From Scatosoma sp045650185 (lineage in GTDB: Bacteria > Bacillota > Clostridia > Christensenellales > Borkfalkiaceae), in the NCBI GenBank assembly GCA_045650185.1, contig JAZRQY010000008.1, positions 1-45,453 on the forward strand: a stretch of 45,453 nt of DNA. Reading direction: 5' to 3'. The notes beneath the pieces are model-generated. The model made no database searches and was not told where the DNA came from. It saw nothing but the letters and a program-made list of their open reading frames with translations. A program made the position numbers and the translations under genes. Positions 16,121-25,360 of the stretch are shown piece after piece. Every line of letters begins with the position of its first letter. The first letter of the stretch is position 1.

Positions 16121-18025
16121 ATGAAAGAATTTTTTGCACAATATTATCCGCTGATTATCGTAGGCGCAGTCCTTGGCGTATTCGCTATCATCTTCCTGCT
16201 TGCCTACCTGCTCATCAAGAACAAAAAGGAGTCGATGGGCTTTGATAGAAATATCCCCGACAAGGAAATCGTCCGCCGACTGCTGACGTACGCAAAACCG
16301 TATTGGAAGGGTTTCGTCTTCGTCATCCTGCTGATGGTGTTTTCCATCTCCTACGACATTATAGCGCCCCTGCTGATCGGTAAGATTCAAGGGATGATTA
16401 AGGGGGATTTCGAGCTCTCCTCGCTGTTTTGGATGATTGCGCTGTACGCAGGAATCTTGATCGTCACGTTGGTATGCTCGTACGTGCAAGCGATTATCCT
16501 GCAAAAGATCGGGCAGAAGATTGTATCCAACATTCGTTTGGACTTGTTCGAGCATATTGAAAAGCTCTCGCACGACCAACTCAACCATATCCCTGTCGGC
16601 AAGCTGGTTACCCGTGTCACCAACGACACCAACGGCGTTTCGATGATGTTCACGAATATTATCGTCAACCTCTTCAAAAACGTCTTCATCGTCATCGGCG
16701 TACTCGTGGCGATGCTCTGCCTCAACTATATGCTGACGTTGATGGTGCTGTGCTTCGTGCCCTTCATCGTGTTCTTCACGGTGCTGTTCCGTAAGTTCTC
16801 CCGCCGCGCCTATCGCAGAGTTAAAGACGATACGACGGATATCAACACCTTCTTATCGGAAAACCTTTCAGGCATCAAGATTACACAGTTTTTCAACCGT
16901 GAGGAAAGAAAACTGCAGGAATTCCAAGGCAAGAATTCTCGGCTCGGAAAATCGAAATACCAACAAATTTTCGTGTTCGGTATCTTCCGTCCGTTGGTAT
17001 ATATGCTGTACATCGTGTCGGTGCTGTGTCTTTTCTTCCTCGGCGCAAAGGGTGCGCTGGACGGAACGGAGATCTTAGGGCAGGTCGTCACCAGCGAAGT
17101 GATTGTATCCTTCTATATGTATATCTCCAAGTTCTTCAACCCTATCCAGAACCTTGCAGAACAATTCAACTGGTTGCAATCGGCATTCGCATCGGCGGAG
17201 AAAATCTTCACGATTATGGATATGGAGCCTACCGTCGTCGACAGCGAAGACGCCATCGAACTTCCCAACGTTGAAGGGAAAATCGAGTTCAAAAACGTCT
17301 GGTTTGCCTACGAGGAAGAGGACTGGATTTTGAAGGACGTTTCCTTCACCATCGAACCCAAACAAACGGTGGCGTTCGTCGGATCTACCGGTAGCGGTAA
17401 GACCACTATCCTCTCCCTCATCTGTCGCAACTACGACATTCAAAAGGGACAGATCCTCATCGACGGTATCGATATTAAGAAGATTAAGATTTCCTCCCTT
17501 AGAAAACACTTTGGTCAGATGCTGCAGGACGTCTTCCTCTTCTCGGGTACGATCCGTGAAAATATTCTACTTCGCGAAGAGGGAATCAGCGACGAAGAGG
17601 TATGGCAAGCTTGTCAGTACGTCAACGCAGACCATTTCATCTCTAAGCTCAGCGAAGGCTTAGATTACCAGATTTTGGAACGTGGCAACAACTTCTCGGC
17701 GGGACAAAGACAGTTGCTCTCCTTCGCAAGAACAATCGTCCATAAGCCTCAGGTGATGATTTTGGACGAGGCAACGGCAAATATCGACACGGAAACGGAG
17801 CTTTTGATACAAAACTCCCTCGAAAAGATGATGAACATCGGCACGATGCTAATCGTCGCCCACCGCCTTTCGACGGTACAGCACGCAGACAATATCATCG
17901 TGCTTTCCCACGGCGAAATTATCGAACAGGGCAACCATTTTGATTTGCTGAAAAAGAAGGGCAGATATTATAGCCTGTACACCTTGCAAGACCGCAAGGA
18001 ACAGCTGTTGAAACAGGGCGCGTAA
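16121..18025 (+). CDS. Heterodimeric ABC exporter, subunit with intact Walker B
   Basis: The 634-residue partner has a single hydrophobic segment at residues 6-30 ahead of the exporter fold, six further membrane helices to about 370, then an ATPase with Walker A GSTGSGKTT (about 421), signature FSAGQRQ (about 525) and Walker B MILDEATANID (about 545). Here the catalytic Glu is present but the signature reads SAGQ instead of SGGQ. Together with the Asp in the partner's Walker B this gives one degenerate and one intact ATP site, as known for heterodimeric exporters. Confidence 0.9.
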   Translation: MKEFFAQYYPLIIVGAVLGVFAIIFLLAYLLIKNKKESMGFDRNIPDKEIVRRLLTYAKPYWKGFVFVILLMVFSISYDIIAPLLIGKIQGMIKGDFELSSLFWMIALYAGILIVTLVCSYVQAIILQKIGQKIVSNIRLDLFEHIEKLSHDQLNHIPVGKLVTRVTNDTNGVSMMFTNIIVNLFKNVFIVIGVLVAMLCLNYMLTLMVLCFVPFIVFFTVLFRKFSRRAYRRVKDDTTDINTFLSENLSGIKITQFFNREERKLQEFQGKNSRLGKSKYQQIFVFGIFRPLVYMLYIVSVLCLFFLGAKGALDGTEILGQVVTSEVIVSFYMYISKFFNPIQNLAEQFNWLQSAFASAEKIFTIMDMEPTVVDSEDAIELPNVEGKIEFKNVWFAYEEEDWILKDVSFTIEPKQTVAFVGSTGSGKTTILSLICRNYDIQKGQILIDGIDIKKIKISSLRKHFGQMLQDVFLFSGTIRENILLREEGISDEEVWQACQYVNADHFISKLSEGLDYQILERGNNFSAGQRQLLSFARTIVHKPQVMILDEATANIDTETELLIQNSLEKMMNIGTMLIVAHRLSTVQHADNIIVLSHGEIIEQGNHFDLLKKKGRYYSLYTLQDRKEQLLKQGA

Positions 18026-18044
18026 AGCCCCACCAAATTACAAT

Positions 18045-18086
18045 AAAAAACTCGGCGGATAGCACACCTATCCACCGAGTTTTTTC
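18045..18086. terminator. Bidirectional terminator between exporter and M50-like gene
   Basis: Arms ACTCGGCGGATAG and CTATCCACCGAGT pair with one mismatch around a 5-nt loop, flanked by an A run before and a T run after. It can end both the plus-strand exporter operon and the minus-strand genes. Confidence 0.88.
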
Positions 18087-18102
18087 TGTTGATATGTAAT
18101 CT

Positions 18103-18903
18103 TTAACGAACGAAGAATCCGATAATCAAACGAACAATCAGCAGTATTACGATACAGGACAAAGACAGCACCACCGAAAGGCACATCAGCCCGATCAAAT
18201 ACGCGCCAAAGGTGTTCATTCCAGAAAGGAAACCTACGTACGCGCTAGGGAAAATCAAACCCAAAAGAAGGTTAATGACTAATATCGCGCCTGCGAGCAT
18301 AGGCAATGCAGGCAACGCGCCCTTGATATCTGCGCCACTTAAGGTTACGTGCAACGCAATACACATCGCCACGATATAGAAGAACCAGAAGGCAAACCCT
18401 ACGCCAATATTGCTAAACAGCGCCGCGATCATTCCAAGGCAAACCCCAAAAACGCCGTCAATGGATACCCCGTCTGCCGCAAAGCCGGAAAGCAACGAGG
18501 AAATCTCCGTGTAAGCGTTCGGCAACAGCCAAGAAATCAGCAGATAAATCACCCCAGAGCCGCCGATAATCGGCGCAACCCCGATGAAATAATTCCCGAT
18601 GACCGCCCAAATATTTTTCGGGTTGTAAGAATGGCTCACGTACCCGAGTACGCCATCCTCGTCCCCGATCTGGAACAGCTTAATTTCGTGAATCTTATGG
18701 CGAAACACAATACACATAGCCGCGTGCGAAAGCTCGTGAATCGGCGTACCCAAAGCACCCGTCGCCACACATACAGCCATGCCGCCTCCCGTCATTCGAT
18801 AGAACGTCTTATTCAGTTTCGACATCAGCCAACCGATTAAGAACACAGCGCCGATGAAATAGACCAACTGGAATACTACGTTCAAAAGTATCTGTCCAAG
18901 CAT
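18103..18903 (-). CDS. M50-like integral membrane metallopeptidase
   Basis: The 266-residue protein is mostly hydrophobic, with about six or seven membrane segments, and has HELSH (residues 56-60) at the end of a hydrophobic segment, a zinc-binding arrangement like that of site-2 protease relatives. A second ligand motif of the NPxxD type is not evident, so catalytic activity is uncertain. GGAGG lies about 10 nt before the ATG. It follows the flavoprotein gene by 52 nt without a terminator and is probably cotranscribed with it. Confidence 0.65.
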   Translation of the reverse strand: MLGQILLNVVFQLVYFIGAVFLIGWLMSKLNKTFYRMTGGGMAVCVATGALGTPIHELSHAAMCIVFRHKIHEIKLFQIGDEDGVLGYVSHSYNPKNIWAVIGNYFIGVAPIIGGSGVIYLLISWLLPNAYTEISSLLSGFAADGVSIDGVFGVCLGMIAALFSNIGVGFAFWFFYIVAMCIALHVTLSGADIKGALPALPMLAGAILVINLLLGLIFPSAYVGFLSGMNTFGAYLIGLMCLSVVLSLSCIVILLIVRLIIGFFVR

Positions 18904-18955
18904 TCTTTTTTTCCTCCAAAAATGTTTTTAGACTTTATCTTACGTTTTATTGTAT

Positions 18956-20326
18956 TTACTTTACAATCTCCCTTGCCACTAAAACGCCGCTTGCGGATGC
19001 GTGCGAAAGGGAATGGGTAATACCACTGCCGTCACCGATGATATACAACCCTTTATAACGGCTCTCTAATCGCTCGTTTACCTCAACTTCCATATTGTAG
19101 AATTTTACCTCTACGCCATAGAGCAAGGTATCGTCGTTCGCCGTGCCGGGAGCAATCTTATCGAGGGCGTAGATCATCTCGATAATCCCATCCAAAATAC
19201 GCTTGGGCAATACCAAACTCAAATCGCCCGGCGTTGCAGACATCGTAGGTACGGTAAACGATTCCCCGATGCGGGAAGGGGTACTGCGCTTGCCGCGAAT
19301 CAGGTCGCCAAAGCGTTGCACGATCACCCCACCGCCCAACATGTTGCTGAGCCGCGCGATGCTCTCGCCGTAGCCGTTGGAATCCTTGAACGGTTCAGAG
19401 AAATGCTTTGCTACGAGAAGGGCAAAGTTCGTGTTTTGCGTCTGCTTTGCAGGGTCTTCGTAGCTGTGACCGTTGACGGTGATAATGCCGTTCGTATTCT
19501 CGCTGACCACCGCCCCCTTAGGGTTCATGCAGAAGGTACGCACTCTGTCGCCGTATTTTTCCGTGCAGTAGACGATTTTACTCTCGTATAAGTCGTCCGT
19601 AAGGTGAGAGAAAATCTCTGCAGGCAGCTCTACGCGAACACCGATATCCACACGGTTGGACTTGGTGGGAATCTCTAAATGCTGGCAGACCTGCTCCATC
19701 CATTTGCTGCCACTGCGGCCAACGGATACGATACACTTTTCGCCTACGAACTCTCCCTTTTTGGTCGATACGAGGTAGCCACCGTCCACAATATCCATCG
19801 ACAAAACGGGGGTATTGAAGTAGAAATCCACCTTCGTTTTCAACTCTCTATACAGATTTTCAAGCACCACGTAGTTGATATCCGTACCCAAATGACGAAC
19901 GGAAGCGTCCAAAAGGTGCAGACCGTTTTGCATACAAATCTTCTTGAATTTACTGCCTGCCGTGGAATACAGTTTCGTTCCCTCGCCACCGTAATTCATA
20001 TTGATTTCATCCACGTACTGCATGAGTTCCAACGCCTTTTTCTTGCCGATATATTCGTACAGCGTGCCACCGAAATCGTTGGTGATGTTGTACTTACGGT
20101 CCGAGAATGCGCCTGCGCCGCCAAAGCCGCTCATAATCGAACAGCTCTTGCAGTTGATACAGCTTTTTACCTTGTCGCCGTCGATAGGACAGCGGCGTTT
20201 TTTCAGCTCGTTACCCGCCTCGAAGACAGCCACTTTTAATTCAGGCTGTAAGCGCACCAGCTCGTACGCGGAAAAAATACCGCCCGGGCCTGCGCCGATG
20301 ATGATTACGTCATATTGCTTTTGCAT
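18956..20326 (-). CDS. COG2509-type FAD-dependent oxidoreductase
   Basis: The 456-residue protein begins with a dinucleotide-binding fold (VIIIGAGPGG, residues 7-16) and ends with an FAD-type motif containing GLYIIGDGSG followed by a THSLSHASASG segment, as in the uncharacterised FAD-dependent dehydrogenases of COG2509. Four cysteines at 46, 56, 59 and 62 (C-x9-C-x2-C-x2-C) lie just after the nucleotide fold and could bind a metal or Fe-S centre. The ATG at 20326 follows GGGAG; a longer frame to 20419 would start inside the promoter. Substrate and partner are unknown. Confidence 0.8.
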   Translation of the reverse strand: MQKQYDVIIIGAGPGGIFSAYELVRLQPELKVAVFEAGNELKKRRCPIDGDKVKSCINCKSCSIMSGFGGAGAFSDRKYNITNDFGGTLYEYIGKKKALELMQYVDEINMNYGGEGTKLYSTAGSKFKKICMQNGLHLLDASVRHLGTDINYVVLENLYRELKTKVDFYFNTPVLSMDIVDGGYLVSTKKGEFVGEKCIVSVGRSGSKWMEQVCQHLEIPTKSNRVDIGVRVELPAEIFSHLTDDLYESKIVYCTEKYGDRVRTFCMNPKGAVVSENTNGIITVNGHSYEDPAKQTQNTNFALLVAKHFSEPFKDSNGYGESIARLSNMLGGGVIVQRFGDLIRGKRSTPSRIGESFTVPTMSATPGDLSLVLPKRILDGIIEMIYALDKIAPGTANDDTLLYGVEVKFYNMEVEVNERLESRYKGLYIIGDGSGITHSLSHASASGVLVAREIVK

Positions 20327-20355
20327 ACTATCTATCTCCCCTAAAAAAGCATCCT

Positions 20356-20385
20356 TACGCTTGAGCGTTTGACGCTTGTCAAGCT
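20356..20385 (-). promoter_or_regulatory. Hairpin in the leader of the flavoprotein gene
   Basis: On the minus strand GCTTGA and TCAAGC pair, and GCGT/ACGC pair inside with a 3-nt bulge and a 3-nt loop. It lies between the promoter and the ribosome binding site and could be a regulatory element; no known riboswitch was recognised. Confidence 0.35.
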
Positions 20386-20390
20386 GAATT

Positions 20391-20419
20391 ATTATAGCAC
20401 ACAATCCGTTCGATTGCAA
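20391..20419 (-). promoter_or_regulatory. Promoter of the flavoprotein gene
   Basis: Minus-strand -35 TTGCAA (20414-20419), 17-nt spacer, -10 TATAAT (20391-20396). Confidence 0.85.
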
Positions 20420-20448
20420 CCCATAATCATCTTTTTTTGAAAAAAGTA

Positions 20449-20477
20449 TTGATTTTTTGCATACAATACTGTATAAT
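20449..20477 (+). promoter_or_regulatory. Promoter of the nucleotidase-kinase fusion gene
   Basis: Plus-strand -35 TTGATT (20449-20454), 17-nt spacer, -10 TATAAT (20472-20477), 21 nt before the start codon. It diverges from the flavoprotein promoter; the two -35 boxes are about 30 nt apart. Confidence 0.85.
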
Positions 20478-20498
20478 AATTACGATAAAGGAGAAATT

Positions 20499-21614
20499 AT
20501 GAACAGAAATTTTCGATTATCGGTCGCCCTCGACGTTGACGATTTGTTGATGTCCTGCACCGAATACGCTATTCAACTTGCTAACGAGAAATACCAATAC
20601 GACCCCCCTATCACCATTTACGAGGCGAGCGGCTGGGGCAAGCTCGGCACGCGCGTGGACGTCGTGCACGAATTTTTCGGCAAAGCTGAATTTTACGAAA
20701 CTATGCCCGTTTTAGAAGGCGCAAAGGAGTTCGTTTCCAAGCTGTCTGAAATGGCGGAAATCTTCATTTCCACCGCCGTTCCCCCTGAATTTATGGGCAT
20801 CCGCGCAAAGCGCATCCGCGAAGAATTTCCGCAGATCCCTGCCGACCATATCTATATGGGTGCGCGCAAGGATAAAATCAGTACGGATATTCTGTTTGAC
20901 GACGCTCTGCACAACGTGTTGAACTCGAATGCGCAATACCCGATTTTGATGCGGCGGCCGTGGAATCAGGAATCGACGGGTATGCTTGCCGTCAATACCT
21001 ACGACGAGTTTTTGAAGGTCGTCGAGGTCATCGCGCAAAGCTATGCTAAGCAAGACCATCAGCCCATTTTGAGCGAACCGAGCATCGTCGTTTTGGTCGG
21101 CCCGTCCGGGTGCGGAAAATCCAAGCTTGCAACCCGTATTTTGAAAAATTATCCGCAGTTTGAAAAGCCGATTAGCTACACCACAAAGGACCCCACCGCC
21201 ACCGAAGACAACGACTGGTATCACTACGTATCCGTCGAAACCTTCCGCGATATGGTGGAGAGTGGAGAGCTGTTCCAATCCACGATGTACGCAGGCCACG
21301 GATACGGATCGGTAAAATCGGACGTGGAAAAAATCCTCGCCAAAGGCAAGCACGTCTTGACGACGATGGATATCTGCGGCGCAATGTCCTTAAAGACTCA
21401 TTTTAAGAACGTGACGACCATCTACGTCAGCCGTCAGAAAAAAGCGATTATCGAAACGATTTTACGCAAAAATTCCTCGGTAGAGGACAAGGCAAATCGG
21501 ATTATGGGCATTGATTTTTGCCTGCGCAATAAGAGCCTTTGCGACTACGTCGTCAACTTCAATATCTACGACGAAGCATACGAGAAGCTCTGCGAAATTT
21601 TAAAATTGCAATAA
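20499..21614 (+). CDS. 5'-nucleotidase (NT5C-like) / guanylate kinase-like fusion
   Basis: The 371-residue protein appears to join two opposed activities. Residues 1-185 look like a HAD-type 5'(3')-deoxyribonucleotidase: LDVDDLL gives the nucleophile D12 and D14, FISTAV a second motif, and DILFDDALHNV the acidic pair. Residues about 195-371 look like guanylate kinase: P-loop VLVGPSGCGKS (201-208), ISYTTKDP in place of the usual TTRxPR, and GHGYGSVKSDVE in place of the GNxYGT motif. The replaced arginines mean GMP may not be the substrate. The start at 20499 is chosen for AAGGAG 5 nt upstream; a longer frame from 20457 would begin inside the promoter. It is monocistronic, with its own terminator. 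Confidence 0.75.
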   Translation: MNRNFRLSVALDVDDLLMSCTEYAIQLANEKYQYDPPITIYEASGWGKLGTRVDVVHEFFGKAEFYETMPVLEGAKEFVSKLSEMAEIFISTAVPPEFMGIRAKRIREEFPQIPADHIYMGARKDKISTDILFDDALHNVLNSNAQYPILMRRPWNQESTGMLAVNTYDEFLKVVEVIAQSYAKQDHQPILSEPSIVVLVGPSGCGKSKLATRILKNYPQFEKPISYTTKDPTATEDNDWYHYVSVETFRDMVESGELFQSTMYAGHGYGSVKSDVEKILAKGKHVLTTMDICGAMSLKTHFKNVTTIYVSRQKKAIIETILRKNSSVEDKANRIMGIDFCLRNKSLCDYVVNFNIYDEAYEKLCEILKLQ

Positions 21615-21617
21615 GAT

Positions 21618-21647
21618 AAAGAAGCGCAAAAAAAGCGCTTCTTTTTT
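21618..21647 (+). terminator. Terminator of the nucleotidase-kinase gene
   Basis: Arms AAAGAAGCGC (21618-21627) and GCGCTTCTTT (21635-21644), A-rich loop, then a T run. Confidence 0.9.
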
Positions 21648-21668
21648 ATAATAATTCACCCCATTCAT

Positions 21669-21697
21669 TTTACTTTTTTTAAAATTTACTATATAAT
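21669..21697 (+). promoter_or_regulatory. Promoter of the repetitive lipoprotein gene
   Basis: Plus-strand -35-like TTTACT (21669-21674), 17-nt spacer, -10 TATAAT (21692-21697). A GGAAGG ribosome binding site follows before the ATG at 21728. Confidence 0.7.
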
Positions 21698-21727
21698 AGA
21701 AATAACTAATACAAAGGAAGGTATTTT

Positions 21728-24700
21728 ATGAAAAAGTTCAAGTCTTTACTTTTAGCGCTGGTTGCTCTGTTTACACTCGGCGGCGCAGCAGCCTGCGAAC
21801 CCACAAATCCTCCTGCATCGACCCCTGACAGCTCTATTTCGGGCAGCACGGGCGATTCTACGGGCGATTCTACGGGCGACAGCACGGGCGGCGATCTCGG
21901 CGGTGACGAGCAGCTCCCTGATGATAATTCGGAAGCTATTTTGAAAGCGGCATACGCACTCGCTTCGGGCGCAACGCTGGAAGGTACTCATACCCTTACG
22001 GGCGTTGTCACTAACGTAAAATCCACGGGCGAAGGCGAAGCTTGCCTTACCTTTGTCGTAGAGGGCTACGAAGAATACCCCATGTTCTGCTACTGGTTGA
22101 AAGGCGAAGCGGCTGGTACGCTTGCTGTTGGCGACACGATCACCGTTACGGGTACAATTAAGAACTACAACGGCACGATTGAATACGATAAGCCTACTCT
22201 TGACAGCTTCGTAAAAGGTGAAACCCCCGATGACGGCGGTAATACGGGCGATTCTACGGGCGACAGCGCGGGCGGCGAAGTTGGCGATGATGAGATTCCC
22301 GATGAGGGCGCAGAAGCTATTTTGAAAGCGGCATACGCACTCGCTTCGGGCGCAACGCTGGAAGGCACCCATACTCTTACGGGCGTTGTCACGAACGTGA
22401 AGTCCACGGGCGAAGGCGAGGCTTGCCTTACCTTTGTCGTAGAAGGCTACGAAGAATACCCTATGTACTGCTACTGGCTCAAGGGCGAAGCGGCAGGCAC
22501 GCTGGCGGTTGGCGACACCATCACCGTTACGGGTACGATTAAGAACTACAACGGCACGGTTGAATACGACAAGCCCACCCTCGACAGCTTTGTAAAGGGT
22601 GAAGCCCCCGACGACGGCGGCAATACGGGCGATTCTACGGGCGACAGCACGGGCGGCGATCTCGGCGGTGACGAGCAGCTCCCTGATGATAATTCGGAAG
22701 CTATTTTGAAAGCGGCATACGCACTCGCTTCGGGCGCAACGCTGGAAGGCACCCATACTCTTACGGGCGTTGTTACCAACATTGAAAAAACGGGCGACGG
22801 CGAAGCTTGCCTTACCTTTGTTGTGGATGGCTACGAAGAATACCCCATGTACTGCTACTGGTTGAAAGGCGAAGCGGCTGGTACGCTTGCTGTTGGCGAC
22901 ACAATCACCGTTACGGGTACGATTAAGAACTACAACGGCAAGATTGAATACGATAAGCCTACCCTCGACAGCTTTGTAAAGGGTGAAGCCCCCGACGACG
23001 GCGGCAATACGGGCGACATCGTACTTAGCGACGCCTCGGTAGTTATCCCTGCGGCATACGCGCTCGCAACAAACGCAACGCTCGAAGGGACGCACACCTT
23101 GAAGGGACAAATTATCTCCTCCGAAGGTCTTACCAACTACAACGATATTTCGGTTACTATCGTCGTAGAAGGCTATGAAGACTATCCCATCTACTGCTAC
23201 CAAATCAAAAACGATGCAGATAAAATCGATCTTGGCGACATCATTACCGTTCAAGGTACGATTAAGAATTATAAAGGCAAGGTAGAATTTGATAAGCCCA
23301 CTTTGCTCGCATATGAAGAAGGTCAGCTTGCACCGTCGATTGACGTAACTCCTACGGCTGGTACGGGTATCGCAGAAGGCTACGAAGTAATCACCATCGA
23401 ACAAGCAAAAGCAATTGCTACCGTTACTTCGGGCGTGACCGCTGAAAGATACTACATTCACGCAACCGTTTCCACCGTTATGAACTACAACTACGGTGAA
23501 ATGTACGTTGAAGATGCAACGGGAAGTATGTACGTTTTCGGCACGTATAGCGCAGACGGAAATACGACCTATTCCGCAATGGAATCCAAGCCCTACAAAG
23601 GCGACGAAGTGTTGATTTACTGCACCTTGAAAAACTTTAAGGGAGCTTTGGAAATCAACAACGCAAGATTGATTGACTTCAAAGCAATCGAAATCGACGA
23701 CACCGACTACTCCGCAATGAGTATCGACGACGCCCGTGATGCAAACGTTGGCGACAAAGTAAAAGTGAGCGGTATCGTTGCTCAAATTACGTATGCTAGT
23801 GGCATGGTTCCTAACGGTGTTTATCTCGTTGACGACGAAAACTCGATTTACGTATACGACAGCGACATCGCTGGCAGAGTTTCCGTAGGTAACACCATTA
23901 CCATTCTCGCGGAAAAGGCTTGGTGGATTTTAGACTCTGAAAGCGCAAGCGCAGAAAAATTCGGCTACAAGGGCTGCAACCAGCTTGATAACGCTTGGCT
24001 TATCGCAAAGGATAACGGAAACACCACACCCAACTACAACTGGGCGGAAGAAACCACCGTTAAAGCAATCATGGAAACCCCCGTTACGACGGATATCACA
24101 ACGACGGTTTACAAGGTGACTGCACTCGTAAAAAAATCCGTTGGCGACGGCTACGTCAACTACTATATCGACGATTTGGACGAAACCACGGGCAGCTACG
24201 TTTACACGCAATGCAACGGTAGCGACCTTGACTGGCTTGAACAATTTGACAGCAAAATCTGCGACGTTTACCTTTCCGTAATCAACGCAAAGAGCACCGC
24301 TTCTGGTTGCGTATGGCGCTTTAAGGTACTCAAGGTTGAAGACAACGGCTTTGTATTCAATAAGGCTAATGCGCCCCAGTTTGCTATCGACTATTACGCG
24401 GCGGATCAATTTGCAACCGAATACACCGCAGACCCTGCAATCGAAGTAATCAATACTGTTTCTTCTAAACTTCTTGGCTTTGAAAACGTTGCGATTTCTT
24501 ACGCATCCAGCAACACGAACGTAATCTACTTTGAAAACGGTATCATGCACACGGGTACGCAGTACGGTACGGCAAACGTTACCATCACGGCAACCTTGGA
24601 CGGCGTAACCGCTACCAAAGTGATCGCTATCGAATACGTTGAACAAAAGGAAATTCCTTCCATCTCCGTTGCGGAAGCTATCGCAACCGCTCCTAAGACG

Positions 24701-25303
24701 GAAATCACCGTAAAGGGAATCGTTGGTCCTTCCGTTGTAAACCAAAACTCCGCATTCTATCTCTTCGGTGAAGATGGTAGCATGATCGCTGTAAGTATGC
24801 TCTCTGCGGATATGCTCGCTGATATCGAAATCGGTCAGGAAATCATCATCAAGGGTACGAGAGAACGTCGTATGAAGGATGAAACCGCTACCAACTACTT
24901 CGGTCAGACCTGCATCAAAGATGCTGAACTTCTCGCAAACAACATGGGTAATCATGAATACTCCACCGCGAAGTTCGTAACAGGCAAAACGTCAGACGAT
25001 TTATACGCGCTTAACTGTAAAGAAGACTATTCGACTACCGTATTCGTAGTTACCGGTATTCTTAACGTTCCCTCCGGCAACAGCCAGCCTTCCATCAAGA
25101 GCGTAGGCGCAACGAATGCGTTTAGCTTCTACTGTTCTGGCGCAGGTCAATACGCATTCCTGTCCGCATACAACGGTCAAGAAGTAACGCTTGAAATCGC
25201 TGCTTGCAACTGGAACAGCAAAACCTACTGGCGTGGTTGTGTCTTGGCAATTCGTCTTGCGGACGGCACGAAGGTGGTAAATACCTTGAACTTCAACAAC
25301 TAA
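21728..25303 (+). CDS. Large repetitive cell-surface lipoprotein with OB-fold-like domains
   Basis: The 1191-residue protein has a lipoprotein signal (hydrophobic core, LGGAAAC with Cys 23). A low-complexity STGD linker follows, then three nearly identical units of about 127 residues and a fourth diverged one; each has a beta-rich domain with GxVxxxxxTG..., VGDTITVTGTIKNYNG and EYDKPTL segments, resembling OB-fold (nucleic-acid/oligosaccharide-binding type) domains, joined by DDGGNTGDSTGD linkers. More OB-like domains follow (about 560-680 and 680-770), a BIG2-like domain near 905-980 (SSNTNVIYFENG...GTANVTITATLDG), and a further OB-like domain. No catalytic motif was seen; a binding or adhesion role is inferred. 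Confidence 0.85.
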   Translation: MKKFKSLLLALVALFTLGGAAACEPTNPPASTPDSSISGSTGDSTGDSTGDSTGGDLGGDEQLPDDNSEAILKAAYALASGATLEGTHTLTGVVTNVKSTGEGEACLTFVVEGYEEYPMFCYWLKGEAAGTLAVGDTITVTGTIKNYNGTIEYDKPTLDSFVKGETPDDGGNTGDSTGDSAGGEVGDDEIPDEGAEAILKAAYALASGATLEGTHTLTGVVTNVKSTGEGEACLTFVVEGYEEYPMYCYWLKGEAAGTLAVGDTITVTGTIKNYNGTVEYDKPTLDSFVKGEAPDDGGNTGDSTGDSTGGDLGGDEQLPDDNSEAILKAAYALASGATLEGTHTLTGVVTNIEKTGDGEACLTFVVDGYEEYPMYCYWLKGEAAGTLAVGDTITVTGTIKNYNGKIEYDKPTLDSFVKGEAPDDGGNTGDIVLSDASVVIPAAYALATNATLEGTHTLKGQIISSEGLTNYNDISVTIVVEGYEDYPIYCYQIKNDADKIDLGDIITVQGTIKNYKGKVEFDKPTLLAYEEGQLAPSIDVTPTAGTGIAEGYEVITIEQAKAIATVTSGVTAERYYIHATVSTVMNYNYGEMYVEDATGSMYVFGTYSADGNTTYSAMESKPYKGDEVLIYCTLKNFKGALEINNARLIDFKAIEIDDTDYSAMSIDDARDANVGDKVKVSGIVAQITYASGMVPNGVYLVDDENSIYVYDSDIAGRVSVGNTITILAEKAWWILDSESASAEKFGYKGCNQLDNAWLIAKDNGNTTPNYNWAEETTVKAIMETPVTTDITTTVYKVTALVKKSVGDGYVNYYIDDLDETTGSYVYTQCNGSDLDWLEQFDSKICDVYLSVINAKSTASGCVWRFKVLKVEDNGFVFNKANAPQFAIDYYAADQFATEYTADPAIEVINTVSSKLLGFENVAISYASSNTNVIYFENGIMHTGTQYGTANVTITATLDGVTATKVIAIEYVEQKEIPSISVAEAIATAPKTEITVKGIVGPSVVNQNSAFYLFGEDGSMIAVSMLSADMLADIEIGQEIIIKGTRERRMKDETATNYFGQTCIKDAELLANNMGNHEYSTAKFVTGKTSDDLYALNCKEDYSTTVFVVTGILNVPSGNSQPSIKSVGATNAFSFYCSGAGQYAFLSAYNGQEVTLEIAACNWNSKTYWRGCVLAIRLADGTKVVNTLNFNN
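21932..23345 (+). repeat. Tandem repeat of about 381-384 bp inside the lipoprotein gene
   Basis: Three units beginning at the same GAAGCT codon pair start at 21932, 22313 and 22697 (periods 381 and 384) and are almost identical at DNA level. A fourth, more diverged and shorter-linked unit runs from about 23036. Twelve-base ACGGGCGATTCT-type repeats fill the linkers. Such near-identity allows unit gain or loss by recombination. Confidence 0.9.
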
Positions 25304-25320
25304 TCGAAAGCCTATACGGC

Positions 25321-25350
25321 ACACGCCTTGCGAACATTCGCAAGGCGTGT
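25321..25350 (+). terminator. Strong hairpin after the lipoprotein gene
   Basis: Arms ACACGCCTTGCGAA (25321-25334) and TTCGCAAGGCGTGT (25337-25350) are perfectly complementary, 17 nt after the stop. Only CTTTAT follows, so it may act with the next hairpin. Confidence 0.7.
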
Positions 25351-25360
25351 CTTTATACAA

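Noticed and set aside
21752..23785. Long antisense open frame opposite the lipoprotein repeats
   Set aside because: Repeated sequence on the sense strand keeps the antisense frame open; the product is a repeat of the same nonsense segment.
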